Assembly (NCBI RefSeq): GCF_027887165.1
Contig: NC_077230.1
Span: forward strand, 22,243,200 to 22,307,199
Reading direction: 5' to 3'
DNA length: 64,000 nt
Source of the DNA: Monodelphis domestica
Lineage: Eukaryota; Chordata; Mammalia; Didelphimorphia; Didelphidae
The translations under genes were made by a program, and so were the position numbers. Within the stretch, counting starts at the first letter, position 1, and each line of letters starts with the position of its first letter. Of this stretch, positions 31,001 through 34,690 are shown piece by piece. The notes under the pieces were generated by a model. That model searched no databases. It was not told where the DNA came from and saw nothing but the letters and a program-made list of their open reading frames with translations.

Positions 31001-32177
31001 CAATATTATTAATAGTTTAATAAAAAGCTGTTATGTATGTCAGAGAGATTCATTGTTTCATAAAGTTTTTGTTTTTGGATGGAAAACGTCCACGCGTGTA
31101 AGTTGGCCTTAGAATAACAAAATATTAGAATGCAGAGAGGTAGCCTCCCTGAGGGCTCTCTCCTTGGAGCATGGAGGAGGAGAAATACTCCTCTGCAGGG
31201 GCAGCTGTGTGACTCACCGAATTGAGAGCCAGTCCTAGAGATGGGAGGTCCTGGGTTCAAATCCGGCCTCAGACCTGTGTGACCCTGGGCAAGTCCCTTG
31301 ACCCCCATGGCCTAGCCCTTACCAGTCTTCTGGAACCAACACACAGTATTGACTCCAAGACAGAAGGTGAGGGTTAAAAAAAAAAACGCTCCTCGGAATT
31401 TCAGCGTAAAGGCTCCAAGTAGCTACAGTAGCCATACACAGTCACGGCGATGCTCCAACAGCGTCAGGCCGGTAAGATGCTTCAGTAGGGACATGCCCTC
31501 CTGGATGTTAGATCTTCTGCGTGGGCAGGTATGCTTGGCTGAGAGACGTCTTGTGTGTACAGGCCTGGAGTCAGGAAAGCTGATCTTCCTCAGTTAAATC
31601 CATCCTCAGACACTTAATTAGCTATGTGGCCCTGGACCAGTCGCCCCACCCGGCTTGCCTCTGTTTCCTTATCTGTGAAATGGGCTGGAGAAGGAAATGG
31701 CAAGCCACTTCATTAAACTCTTCACTACTGTGTGTTGGTTCCCAGGCAAAAGAGGGAGGAGAGGGGAAGAATATGAACCTTGTGACCATGGAAAAATATT
31801 CTAAGTTAATTAAATAAATACTTAAAAAGAAGGAGAGAGCCTTGAAAGGGAAGGGAAATGGCGCTCTGTGGTGTGGCCCACAACTGTGGTAGCGAGAGTG
31901 TTCTGTGAGCTCCGGGCTCCGAATGGGAAGCCCATGTGTGGTGGACATTTTCCACGCTAATGTTTTTTGTCTGACGTCTCTGTTGCAGGTGGCAAAGCAC
32001 GTGGAGGCCATGAAGATCTTCCTGAAGAACAACAAGGATCTTGGAAGCAGCTTTGAAGAAGAAATGCAGAAGTTGGAAGACTTTCATCTCCAGCATCAGA
32101 CCGTGCGCGCAGAGGAAGCCGGGAAAGGGAGGCTGAAGGTGAGCTCTAGGGAAGGGGCAAAGCCGCCGCTTTTCTGA
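6802..32177 (+). CDS. CXorf38: CXorf38 orthologue, six coding exons (spans introns)
   Basis: Exons are 6802-7017, 9289-9423, 22420-22539, 24817-24966, 25265-25444 and 31989-32177, all with GT/AG borders and all in phase 0. They give about 329 residues; the human protein, recalled as 319, aligns exon by exon without length change through the first five. It belongs to a small vertebrate family (DUF4559) of unproved function, related by my reading to DZIP3-like HEPN proteins. Residues 118-225 are the best conserved part and include R162-N163-x3-H167, which matches the HEPN R-x4-6-H motif. Exon 2 has conserved Cys and His residues that could bind a metal. Exons 5-6 look helical and acidic, perhaps coiled. 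No signal peptide or membrane segment is seen. Identity is firm; the biochemical role is inference. Confidence 0.95.
7018..8084 (+). other. GC-rich start of intron 1
   Basis: C-rich tracts and scattered CpGs continue for about 1 kb after exon 1. At 7962-7984 the sequence TGCGTCAT lies shortly before CCTATAAGC, a CRE-like site near a TATA-like box. That could mark an alternative start, but nothing else supports it. No coding sequence with family likeness is seen. Confidence 0.4.
8085..8490 (+). mobile_element. L2 LINE 3' region, split by a SINE
   Basis: The first part reads like the L2 3' region ('aaggcccagccaaaatcccgcc...gaagcttcttccgattcccc'), and after a SINE insertion the end reads 'cttaataaatgcttgtca', the usual L2 tail. 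It is old and diverged. Confidence 0.6.
8222..8368 (-). mobile_element. tRNA-derived marsupial SINE (MAR1-like), truncated
   Basis: Reverse-complement copy. The 3' tail motif AACCCTTCCCTTCC (reverse of 'ggaaggtaagggtt') starts it, followed by AAGTGACTTGCCCAGGGTCA, the reverse of the B-box-distal core. The tRNA head is missing at the right end. Confidence 0.85.
8740..9135 (+). mobile_element. MIR/THER1-type SINE, interrupted by a younger SINE
   Basis: The core 'cctagctgtgtaaacaagtagcc...cctcactttctttataaagtaagga' is followed, past an inserted SINE, by 'gattggactcaattcctccagtcccttccagatgtaacgatgat', the classical tail of this family. The two halves join cleanly when the insertion is removed. 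Confidence 0.8.
8879..9080 (+). mobile_element. tRNA-derived marsupial SINE (MAR1-like)
   Basis: Near-complete copy from CAGCTGGGTAGCTC through GGTTCAAAT-type B box and the tail 'gactccaagacggaaggtaagggtt', ending in an AATAAATAAATAA tail. The flanks repeat ATAAAGTAAGGAG with slight difference (8859-8872 and 9081-9093), a target duplication inside the older MIR. Confidence 0.92.
9289..9423 (+). CDS. CXorf38: CXorf38 exon 2 (residues 73-117)
   Basis: The acceptor CCTTTCAG is followed by TTT CAG CCT CAG, giving [19 protein letters not shown], almost the human sequence. The exon ends WELAK, then donor GTAATG. It holds a C-x2-C pair (C77, C80), the histidines H90-H91 and a later W-G-N-C (C102). 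This Cys/His pattern is shared with human as I recall it and would suit metal binding, though that is not established. Length is 135 nt, so it could be skipped without a frame change. Confidence 0.96.
9540..10500 (-). mobile_element. Old L2-type LINE, antisense
   Basis: The left end reads 'caataaacatcaattaagcac...' with 'gaggtactgagaatataaagacaaa', the reverse of an L2 3' end. Further right 'gtgtagaggatggatgaatgaag...ttaggaggtttctgcacgtgatctaggtgaggaatgacgaaggcctgca' matches the antisense of the same family seen at 27373-28010. Strongly diverged; exact ends are uncertain. Confidence 0.6.
10508..10738 (+). mobile_element. tRNA-derived marsupial SINE, second type (WSINE-like)
   Basis: Begins CAGCTAGGTGGTACAGTGGA, has the core CTGTGTGACCCTGGGCAAGTC, and differs from the other SINEs in its 3' half: 'aaaatgagctggagaaagaaatggcagaccactccagg...gccaagaaaaccccaaatgaggtcacaaagagttagacatgactgaa'. 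A second copy of this type lies at 52925-53185. Confidence 0.88.
10762..11230 (-). mobile_element. Solo LTR, fossil endogenous retrovirus-like element
   Basis: Runs from TGTAATAATTAAAATT to TTCTCTTACA, with TG/CA ends, and carries an AATAAA signal on the minus strand near the left edge. It is the same family as 18455-19118. The flanking four bases do not match, so the ends may be slightly off. A relic with no coding part. Confidence 0.65.
11339..12023 (-). mobile_element. Solo LTR, fossil endogenous retrovirus-like element
   Basis: Ends are TGTAAGGGGG and AAAACTTACA. The minus strand reads 'aataaatctcttaggaatttgactaaattcctggtgacc', which resembles the 3' end of the LTR at 33188-33752, so the two are related. 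The flank duplication is not clear. It lies in an antisense L2, which continues on the right (12024-12160). Confidence 0.65.
12024..12160 (-). mobile_element. Antisense L2 fragment
   Basis: Contains 'tactgtgctaaactgggaatgcaaataaaag' and 'agtccctgtcctcaaagaacttctattc', the usual reverse-strand L2 3' motifs. The remainder to about 12620 is unassigned. Confidence 0.6.
12640..13098 (+). mobile_element. L2 LINE 3' part (left half, split by L1)
   Basis: Reads like the L2 3' coding/UTR region: 'ctggttccctatgacttccaggatcaaatgtaaaattct', later 'gaggagctttttcccttcttgctagtgcctgctttc'. It breaks at the L1 insertion; the last 17 bases (13082-13098) are repeated at 16535-16551, and the L2 goes on from there. 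Confidence 0.85.
13099..16534 (-). mobile_element. L1 LINE, internally shortened, with a SPIN insertion
   Basis: A minus-strand L1 flanked by a perfect 17-bp target duplication (CATAGATCTTGTTTTGT, 13082-13098 and 16535-16551). ORF2 fragments are 13578-14057 (C-terminal Cys-His region), 14945-15277 (reverse transcriptase, catalytic box reads FADV instead of FADD), 15238-15732 ([14 protein letters not shown] and [10 protein letters not shown] motifs) and 15920-16297 ([17 protein letters not shown]). The 5' tip, the reverse of GTCAAGATGGCGGCATAGAGGC, is joined directly to mid-ORF2, so 5' UTR, ORF1 and the endonuclease part are absent. Length without SPIN is about 3.25 kb. ORF2 is broken by stops and frame changes. 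Confidence 0.92.
15671..15857 (+). mobile_element. SPIN/URR1-type hAT MITE inserted in L1
   Basis: Ends are CAGTGGTTCTCAACC and GAGAACCGCTG. The interior 'cctcatgttgcagtgaccccaaacc' and 'gctacttcaaaactgtaattttgctatagttatga' match the SPIN/URR1 non-autonomous elements as I know them. An exact 8-bp duplication, GTCTATAG, sits at 15663-15670 and 15858-15865. It cuts the reverse-transcriptase part of the L1, so it is younger than that L1. No coding capacity. Confidence 0.93.
16535..16695 (+). mobile_element. L2 LINE 3' end (right half)
   Basis: Continues the L2 from 13098. It reads 'ggaccgtgaactcctcaagagcaaggattgcc...catgcctggcatgtagtaggtgctcactaagtgcttattgactgagtgaat', the standard L2 3' end. 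From here to 17221 no further feature was recognised. Confidence 0.9.
17222..17357 (-). mobile_element. L1 3' end fragment
   Basis: The sequence after the T run, 'ttggaatatttttccatggttccatgattcatgttcttccc', is the reverse of the L1 3' UTR seen also at 25760 and 40880. It stops after CCACTGGGTTTTAC, a 5' truncation. Confidence 0.85.
17358..17760. other. Unidentified segment beside an L1 3' fragment
   Basis: Moderately GC-rich, no repeat family recognised. On the minus strand, short open stretches begin near 17757 and at 17249-17548, but no family likeness was found. It may be unique DNA, or an RNA copied together with the adjacent L1 tail. No flanking duplication was found to support the latter. 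Confidence 0.3.
17762..18195. mobile_element. hAT-like MITE relic, carrying a SINE
   Basis: The left part reads 'gggttcttgacctcttttatgtcaggggtccc' and the far end 'gttcatggacc...taaaaacccctg', an imperfect inverted arrangement typical of an old hAT family. Related relics lie at 28929, 29880 and 45262. The SINE at 17963-18176 splits its right end. Confidence 0.55.
17963..18176 (+). mobile_element. tRNA-derived marsupial SINE (MAR1-like)
   Basis: Full copy from GACAGCTGGGTAGCTCAGTG to 'ggaaggtaagggtt' and an AATAAATAAATAAA tail. Flanks AAAACCCCTGATCTAG (17947-17962) and AAAACCCCTGCTCTAG (18177-18192) form a 16-bp target duplication with one difference. Confidence 0.93.
18290..18425 (+). mobile_element. 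MIR/THER1 tail fragment
   Basis: Contains 'gacattggaccagataacctgcaaagtccttcccagatgtgataatgattctgt', the 3' part of this SINE family. Diverged. Confidence 0.65.
18455..19118 (-). mobile_element. Solo LTR, fossil, same family as 10762-11230
   Basis: Shares with the earlier copy the left-edge run 'ataataattaaaat...atgag...gtagcttaataactttatta' and the later segment 'cttttctccacccacta'. AATAAA lies on the minus strand near the left edge. It carries a SINE at 18806-19012. The right end is approximate. Confidence 0.65.
18806..19012 (-). mobile_element. tRNA-derived marsupial SINE (MAR1-like)
   Basis: Reverse copy from TTTTTTTAACCCTTACCTTCC to 'caatccactgagccacccagctgtctcc'. Flanks ATTTCCCTTTTT and ATTTACCTTTTT look like its target duplication, inside the LTR. 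Confidence 0.92.
19119..20471 (+). other. Intron 2 segment with an exon-like open stretch
   Basis: At 19361-19372 a pyrimidine tract ends TTTTCTCAG and is followed by an open frame to 19532 that reads [20 protein letters not shown] and onward. It has no GT donor in the right place, no family likeness and no match to human CXorf38. It may be a chance or lost exon. The stretch 19480-19620 is partly repeated at 20430-20488 plus 21773-21830. Confidence 0.3.
19480..19620 (+). repeat. Local duplication, first copy
   Basis: The run 'ttattatcctttcttccc...ttgagaattaattgatccctcag...tagcacagacctcttctgggt' corresponds to 'ttattatcctcccttc...cttaagaattaatccttcag' at 20449-20488 joined to 'tagcatagacctcttctgtgt' from 21788. 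The second copy is split by an L1. This suggests an old local duplication, or two copies of an unnamed repeat. Confidence 0.55.
20489..21755 (+). mobile_element. L1 LINE, 5'-truncated, recent-looking
   Basis: Flanked by a perfect 17-bp target duplication (AAGAATTAATCCTTCAG, 20472-20488 and 21756-21772) and ending in an A-rich tail. The open frame 20503-21075 is the ORF2 C-terminal part, with the C-x3-C-x7-H-x4-C knuckle around [18 protein letters not shown]. The frame stops at 21075 and a second frame, 21113-21403, carries the rest. The exact flanks and A tail suggest a relatively young insertion. It splits the local duplication. Confidence 0.95.
21773..22419. other. End of intron 2
   Basis: The first 60 bases are the second copy of the local duplication. 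The rest is AT-rich, unassigned, and ends in the exon 3 acceptor (TGTCTCTATGATGCAG), whose pyrimidine tract is weak. Confidence 0.5.
22420..22539 (+). CDS. CXorf38: CXorf38 exon 3 (residues 118-157)
   Basis: Encodes [20 protein letters not shown] and onward to RKKVIE, followed by donor GTAAGA. It is the most strongly conserved exon; the [11 protein letters not shown] segment matches human as recalled. It probably forms the helix before the HEPN motif encoded in exon 4. 120 nt, phase 0 at both ends. Confidence 0.97.
22697..22712 (+). repeat. Run of 16 G
   Basis: A homopolymer in intron 3, 158 bases after the exon 3 donor. Its exact length is likely to vary between reads and individuals. Confidence 0.9.
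22938..23130 (+). mobile_element. tRNA-derived marsupial SINE (MAR1-like)
   Basis: Copy from GGGGCAGCTGGGTAGCTCAG to 'gattctaagacagaaggt'. Its 3' end is slightly degraded and no clear target duplication was seen. Confidence 0.9.
23470..23880 (+). mobile_element. CR1/L3-type LINE fragment (internal part)
   Basis: Contains 'aggtgctacaggactggaagggaaaatttcccaattttccaaaa' and 'ttcagaagggttatgcctgactaacctcattta', hallmarks of the CR1/L3 reverse-transcriptase region. Old and degraded; likely part of the same insertion as 24395-24800. Confidence 0.7.
23895..23995 (+). mobile_element. L2 3' end fragment
   Basis: Reads 'catgagctcctttagagtaaggacggtcgcgc...tcgccggggcttggcaaagaac', the L2 3' end. The remaining stretch to 24215 is unassigned. 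Confidence 0.6.
24215..24390 (-). mobile_element. Antisense L2 fragment
   Basis: Includes 'ttaagcactgtagatgccagtacaaaaac' and 'ggaaccctccattctaatatgggagacaacaagg', reverse-strand L2 motifs. Confidence 0.6.
24395..24800 (+). mobile_element. CR1/L3-type LINE 3' end, next to exon 4
   Basis: Contains 'gggaaggcaacatttcctaacaattagaactataaagaaatgga' and ends 'gcaaggtcctttacaaccttgaggattctgtgatt', the CR1/L3 3' terminus. It finishes only about 16 bases before the exon 4 acceptor. Confidence 0.75.
24817..24966 (+). CDS. CXorf38: CXorf38 exon 4 (residues 158-207), HEPN-like motif
   Basis: Acceptor TTCTTCTTTTTAG, donor GTAAAA. The start [20 protein letters not shown] is almost the same in human. R162-N163-E-I-M-H167 fits the R-x4-6-H signature shared by HEPN domains, often with a polar residue after the Arg, which in catalytic members cuts RNA. 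Whether this family is catalytic is unknown to me. A second helix ([13 protein letters not shown]) follows. Confidence 0.97.
25265..25444 (+). CDS. CXorf38: CXorf38 exon 5 (residues 208-267)
   Basis: Acceptor ...AACCAAATAG has an unusually poor pyrimidine tract close to the AG, with a T-rich stretch further upstream. It begins [15 protein letters not shown]; the middle (DGPKSDTK) is variable against human, and the last 30 residues form an acidic helix ([20 protein letters not shown]). The donor is GTAAAA. 180 nt, phase 0. Confidence 0.95.
25625..25739 (-). mobile_element. Antisense L2 (left part, split by L1)
   Basis: Reads 'caataaatatttattaagtgtcagctatatgccaagcactgtgctga...cagtccctgccctcaaggaactcacaatct'. 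The family continues at 27373 after the L1. The 16 bases at 25724-25739 are repeated, with one change, at 27357-27372. Confidence 0.85.
25740..27356 (-). mobile_element. L1 LINE, 5'-truncated, split by a solo LTR
   Basis: The 3' end lies at the left ('cttccatggttacatgattcctgttcc') and the 5'-truncated end at 27356 ('accctttgggcat'). Flanked by AAGGAACTCACAATCT and AAGGAACTCACAGTCT. Antisense frame 27147-27368 carries [17 protein letters not shown] of ORF2. A 916-bp LTR interrupts it. Confidence 0.92.
26197..27112. mobile_element. Solo LTR in an L1, fossil
   Basis: Starts TGTAATAATGG and ends CCATCCTTACA, with TGTAA/TTACA terminal inverted repeats. Flanking bases CATG and CTTG agree at three of four. 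Removing it restores the L1 read 'cc-atggaattcctcc'. A relic without coding content; orientation is not settled. Confidence 0.7.
27373..28010 (-). mobile_element. Antisense L2 (right part)
   Basis: Continues 'aatggggagacaacaagcaaacagg...gggaaaggatgcctgtagaagatgagattttagatgggacttaaaggaagccag'. The 140-residue plus-strand frame at 27501-27923 is only an antisense reading of this repeat. Confidence 0.75.
28420..28915 (+). mobile_element. CR1/L3-type LINE 3' region
   Basis: Matches the same family as 24395: 'cacatgatagctgtctttcc...gggctgtcctatggaagagagattagacttattctgcttg' and 'gtcaggaaattttccc'. The terminal part is degraded. Confidence 0.7.
28929..29040. mobile_element. hAT-like MITE relic
   Basis: Reads 'aggagttcctatgctgggtcagtgaacttgg...tcaagatagttggtttcctttgcaa', the same family as 17762 and 29880. 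Partial and diverged. Confidence 0.45.
29290..29525 (-). mobile_element. MIR-type SINE, reverse orientation
   Basis: Reads 'tatgtgccaagaactatgctaagcac...ctcatttgatccttacaacagccctacacaatagg...gaagtgacttgcccaag...ccatcactacct', a nearly full MIR on the minus strand. Confidence 0.85.
29880..29995. mobile_element. hAT-like MITE relic, partial
   Basis: 'gcaggagtttcttcacctggggtctgtaaacttgg...tctcaagataacttgtttctttgtagct' matches the family at 28929. Just left of it (29805-29870) is a MIR or CR1/L3 tail, 'ttgggttggactggatagccactgaggtgctt'. Confidence 0.5.
29996..31190. other. Intron 5 segment, mostly unassigned
   Basis: Holds a GC-rich patch (30040-30180), an AT-rich patch (30190-30350), a 12-G run at 30429-30440, a degraded SINE (about 30441-30560) and a GC-rich patch (30630-30870). 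Open frames here are short and show no family likeness. Confidence 0.4.
31197..31384 (+). mobile_element. tRNA-derived marsupial SINE (MAR1-like)
   Basis: Copy from AGGGGCAGCTGTGTGACTCA to 'gacagaaggtgagggtt' and an A tail. It lacks a short piece in the middle compared with sister copies. Confidence 0.9.
31558..31715 (+). mobile_element. tRNA-derived SINE, WSINE-like, partial
   Basis: Has 'aggcctggagtcaggaaagc', 'tatgtggccctggaccagtc' and the second-type tail 'aaatgggctggagaaggaaatggcaagccact'. Confidence 0.75.
31722..31832 (+). mobile_element. L1 3' end fragment
   Basis: Reads 'ggaagaatatgaaccttgtgaccatggaaaaatattctaagttaattaaataaata', the L1 3' UTR in sense. It lies about 150 bases before exon 6. 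Confidence 0.85.
31989..32177 (+). CDS. CXorf38: CXorf38 exon 6 (residues 268-329 and stop)
   Basis: Acceptor GACGTCTCTGTTGCAG. Starts [20 protein letters not shown]; human has a recognisable counterpart (EVVKEFLRNNEDLRNG). The last 20 or so residues have no clear match. A good donor-like GTGAGC follows residue 317 at 32139, in phase 0, so either the frame runs to TGA at 32175-32177 (329 residues) or a further small exon lies downstream. I prefer the read-through, since the human last exon also ends with a short unconserved tail. Confidence 0.85.
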   Translation: MAKHVEAMKIFLKNNKDLGSSFEEEMQKLEDFHLQHQTVRAEEAGKGRLKVSSREGAKPPLF

Positions 32178-32995
32178 CCTCTGGGGAGGAACGTGAGTTG
32201 TTTGAGGATTCAGACACTGTTCGGAAGCCGCATCCTGCTGCCGAAGAGCCTAATCTTCCGCGTTATCTCCTCTGCTGTTTCTGCTGTACCTGTGTTAGGT
32301 GGCTCCTGACTTAGCGTGGGGAATATGGACATCACATATGACACAAAAGCACTGCCTCAGCCTGTATCAAACCATTTAGCGCCCAGATGGCGGGGAGGGG
32401 ACTGAATCGCAGAATGTTAGAAAACTGTTAAAAATCGTTTCTACATGTAAATAGAACCAAAAAAAAGAAAAGAAAAAGATCTTTTCAAAAGGTCAGACTA
32501 CGCCCTTGATTGGCTTCAAGTAATGGCTCTTAAATATGAATATATAACAAAACTCAGCAATTCTTATACATACAATATTGTTGCTTTATTTTTCAGAGAA
32601 TTTTCTTTATATCCATAAGATTTTTTTTTCAAACTCTTCCCTTGTTGCTAAGACAGAAGGGAAAACAGGGTATATCTGAGGCTAGTTTGGAACCTGACTC
32701 CCTCCAACTTTAGACCTGGTGTTCACTGCACCACCTAGCTGTTCCCTTCCTCCCCCTCCTCCCCCAATAGATTAAATGTGTTTGAGGTTCACCCCTAAAA
32801 ATATCATTTATTAAAGATTCCTATTTCTTGGGTTATTTTAATAGGAATGGTTGGCCATTATGAACTATTCTTAAATTTTTGCCTGCCCTTTCTTTGTTAA
32901 ATTAATTAAAAACCCTTATTCTTTCACTTCAGGAATTTCTTTAGTCAAAATGAAATATGTTATCCGAAGATCATCTGGATTCCAGTCTCATTGTT
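32178..32995 (+). other. Probable 3' UTR and downstream flank
   Basis: No AATAAA is close to the stop. An ATTAAA followed by TGTGTTTG at 32771 is one possible poly-A signal. A reverse, truncated SINE lies at about 32640-32765 ('gctaagacagaaggg...caccacctagctgttccc'). Confidence 0.35.
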
Positions 32996-32999
32996 GGGT

Positions 33000-33150
33000 T
33001 GCTGAGGTGGAGCCAGGCCTGGAGTCAGGAAGATCCCAGTTGAAATTTGGCCTCAGACATTTCCTAGCTGTATGACCTTGGGCAAGTCACTTACCCTGTT
33101 TGCTTCAACCTCCTCAACTCTACAATGGGGCTACAGTGGGTTTTTGTGAG
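33000..33150 (+). mobile_element. tRNA-derived SINE, degraded
   Basis: Contains 'gtggagccaggcctggagtcagg' and CTAGCTGTATGACCTTGGGC, then 'tgcttcaacctcctcaactctacaatggggc'. Older than the other copies. Confidence 0.75.
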
Positions 33151-33187
33151 GGTCTGTGTGTAATACTAAGGATATGGAATGAGCTAT

Positions 33188-33752
33188 TGTAAGATTAAAA
33201 TTAATATCTGAATTTTAAAAGTCTCCATCTTGGTCTAGCACCCAAAAATTGTGCACCCCCACACTACACGGGCATGTGCTAGTCAATGACAAATCAGAAA
33301 TAACTAACTGCCCACCTGGGCTGTCCTAAGCCAAGCTAGAGCCAACCATTGGCACTTGTGAGACACAGGAAGTGAGGGAGGGAACAGCCTCTGGAATTCG
33401 CTCACTTCCTGTGGAGAGAGCAAGACGGGAGTTGGTGTTAGGAGCTTGGACAGGGAGGACGCCCGCAGACAGCTTTCCTTCAGGGCGGTCACGTGAGTTA
33501 AGGACTGGTTCTTTCCACCTTGGCCCTTTGGGCCTAAAACTCCCTCTGCCTTGGTCAGAGGTTGAGTAGCCCCTTTCCCTTTTCTCTTCTCTCCTTCTCT
33601 CCCTCTCCTTTTCCTACTCCCAGTGTGATTAAACCTCCATAAACTCCATTCTGACTTGAGTGTTTCATTTTAGGAATTTCATAAGTAAATTCCTTGGCGG
33701 CCATTGTTCAATATTACATCAATCTTAAAAAGGTGAAATTTCCACCATTACA
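33188..33752 (+). mobile_element. Solo LTR (family B), fossil
   Basis: Runs TGTAAGATTAAAATT to CACCATTACA. Shares with 41134-41912 the stretches 'catgtgctag-caatgacaaatcagaaa' and 'acacaggaagtga' and the end 'ctgacttgagtgttt'. It has a TTAAACCTCCATAAACTCC poly-A-like region in sense. No clear target duplication. Confidence 0.7.
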
Positions 33753-34040
33753 TATCTAATAACTCCAAGTATTATATTTTATAAGATTTATTAATAATCA
33801 TTTGAAGTAAAAGAAATAAAAGACAAAAAGTAAAAGCCTGAGTAAAAAGAAGTTTTCCCAGCCCCATTTAAGTAAGAGAGAGAGGGGTGGGGCTACAGAA
33901 AACTCAATAGAACATTCAATAGAAAACTCAATAAAACATAAGGCTAGAAAGGGAGGAGGAAAGTGGGATGCTGGGAATTGGAGTCGTGGGGAGCAGATTC
34001 TAATTACACACACTATTTCCTTTCCTTCTCACTGAAAAGC
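33753..34040 (-). mobile_element. LTR-like relic
   Basis: The left part, 'agtattatattttataagatttattaataatcatttgaagtaaaag', resembles the LTRs at 58823 and 62213 in the same orientation, and 'gggatgctgggaattggagtc' recalls their 'ggaattctgggaaat' block. Ends are not defined. Confidence 0.4.
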
Positions 34041-34690
34041 TTTAAGAAGGAAGAATGTATATAATAATAGTCAGTGGAAGCATTCTTTCTGGTACCAGGA
34101 GGGATTTCTCTTCAAGATTCTTCTTTTTCTTTACAATGTAAAATTTGGGTAGTCTACCTTCTCCACAGACCAAAAGTTTTAGACGTTTTTTCTCTTACCC
34201 AGTAATTATTTTCTTAAAAAAAAAAATTAAAAGGTACACCTTTGGCAGCTCTTCAGAGGGCTCTCAAAAGGATTTCATTAAGGCTAGCTTGGATGTGCCA
34301 ACACTGCCCAGCAGTGAAATGACTGCTGGGCCAGAAATCCCCAGAATTAGAGTGTAAAATGGTTAGATATAAAGAAAACTGGTTCCTGCTTGGGATTCAT
34401 TTATGCCCTGTGGATACTCCCCCGGCCTTGGCAGTTATCACAGAAGTGGAGTGGGGTGCTGCGTATGGTGCCATGGGAGGCCAGCCAAGGATCCTAGCAG
34501 GAGAGCTCCACAGAGGACGGCACAAGAACAACGATGCAAAGGGACAATCGTGAGATTTCTGACAAGGGGAGGGTGCCAAGTGCTTAGGGGAAATCTCAGA
34601 CCTTATTAGAAACAAAAGGCAAACCATGAAATCAGCAGCAGCCTCTTTTCTTATCTCTACAAAACTTCTCGGGCGCATTAAAGGAATCCT
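34041..34690. other. Unassigned
   Basis: No known family seen. A short plus-strand frame (34145-34357) ends RYTFGSSSEGSQKDFIKAS and so on, of protein-like composition but with no recognised relative. Confidence 0.35.
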
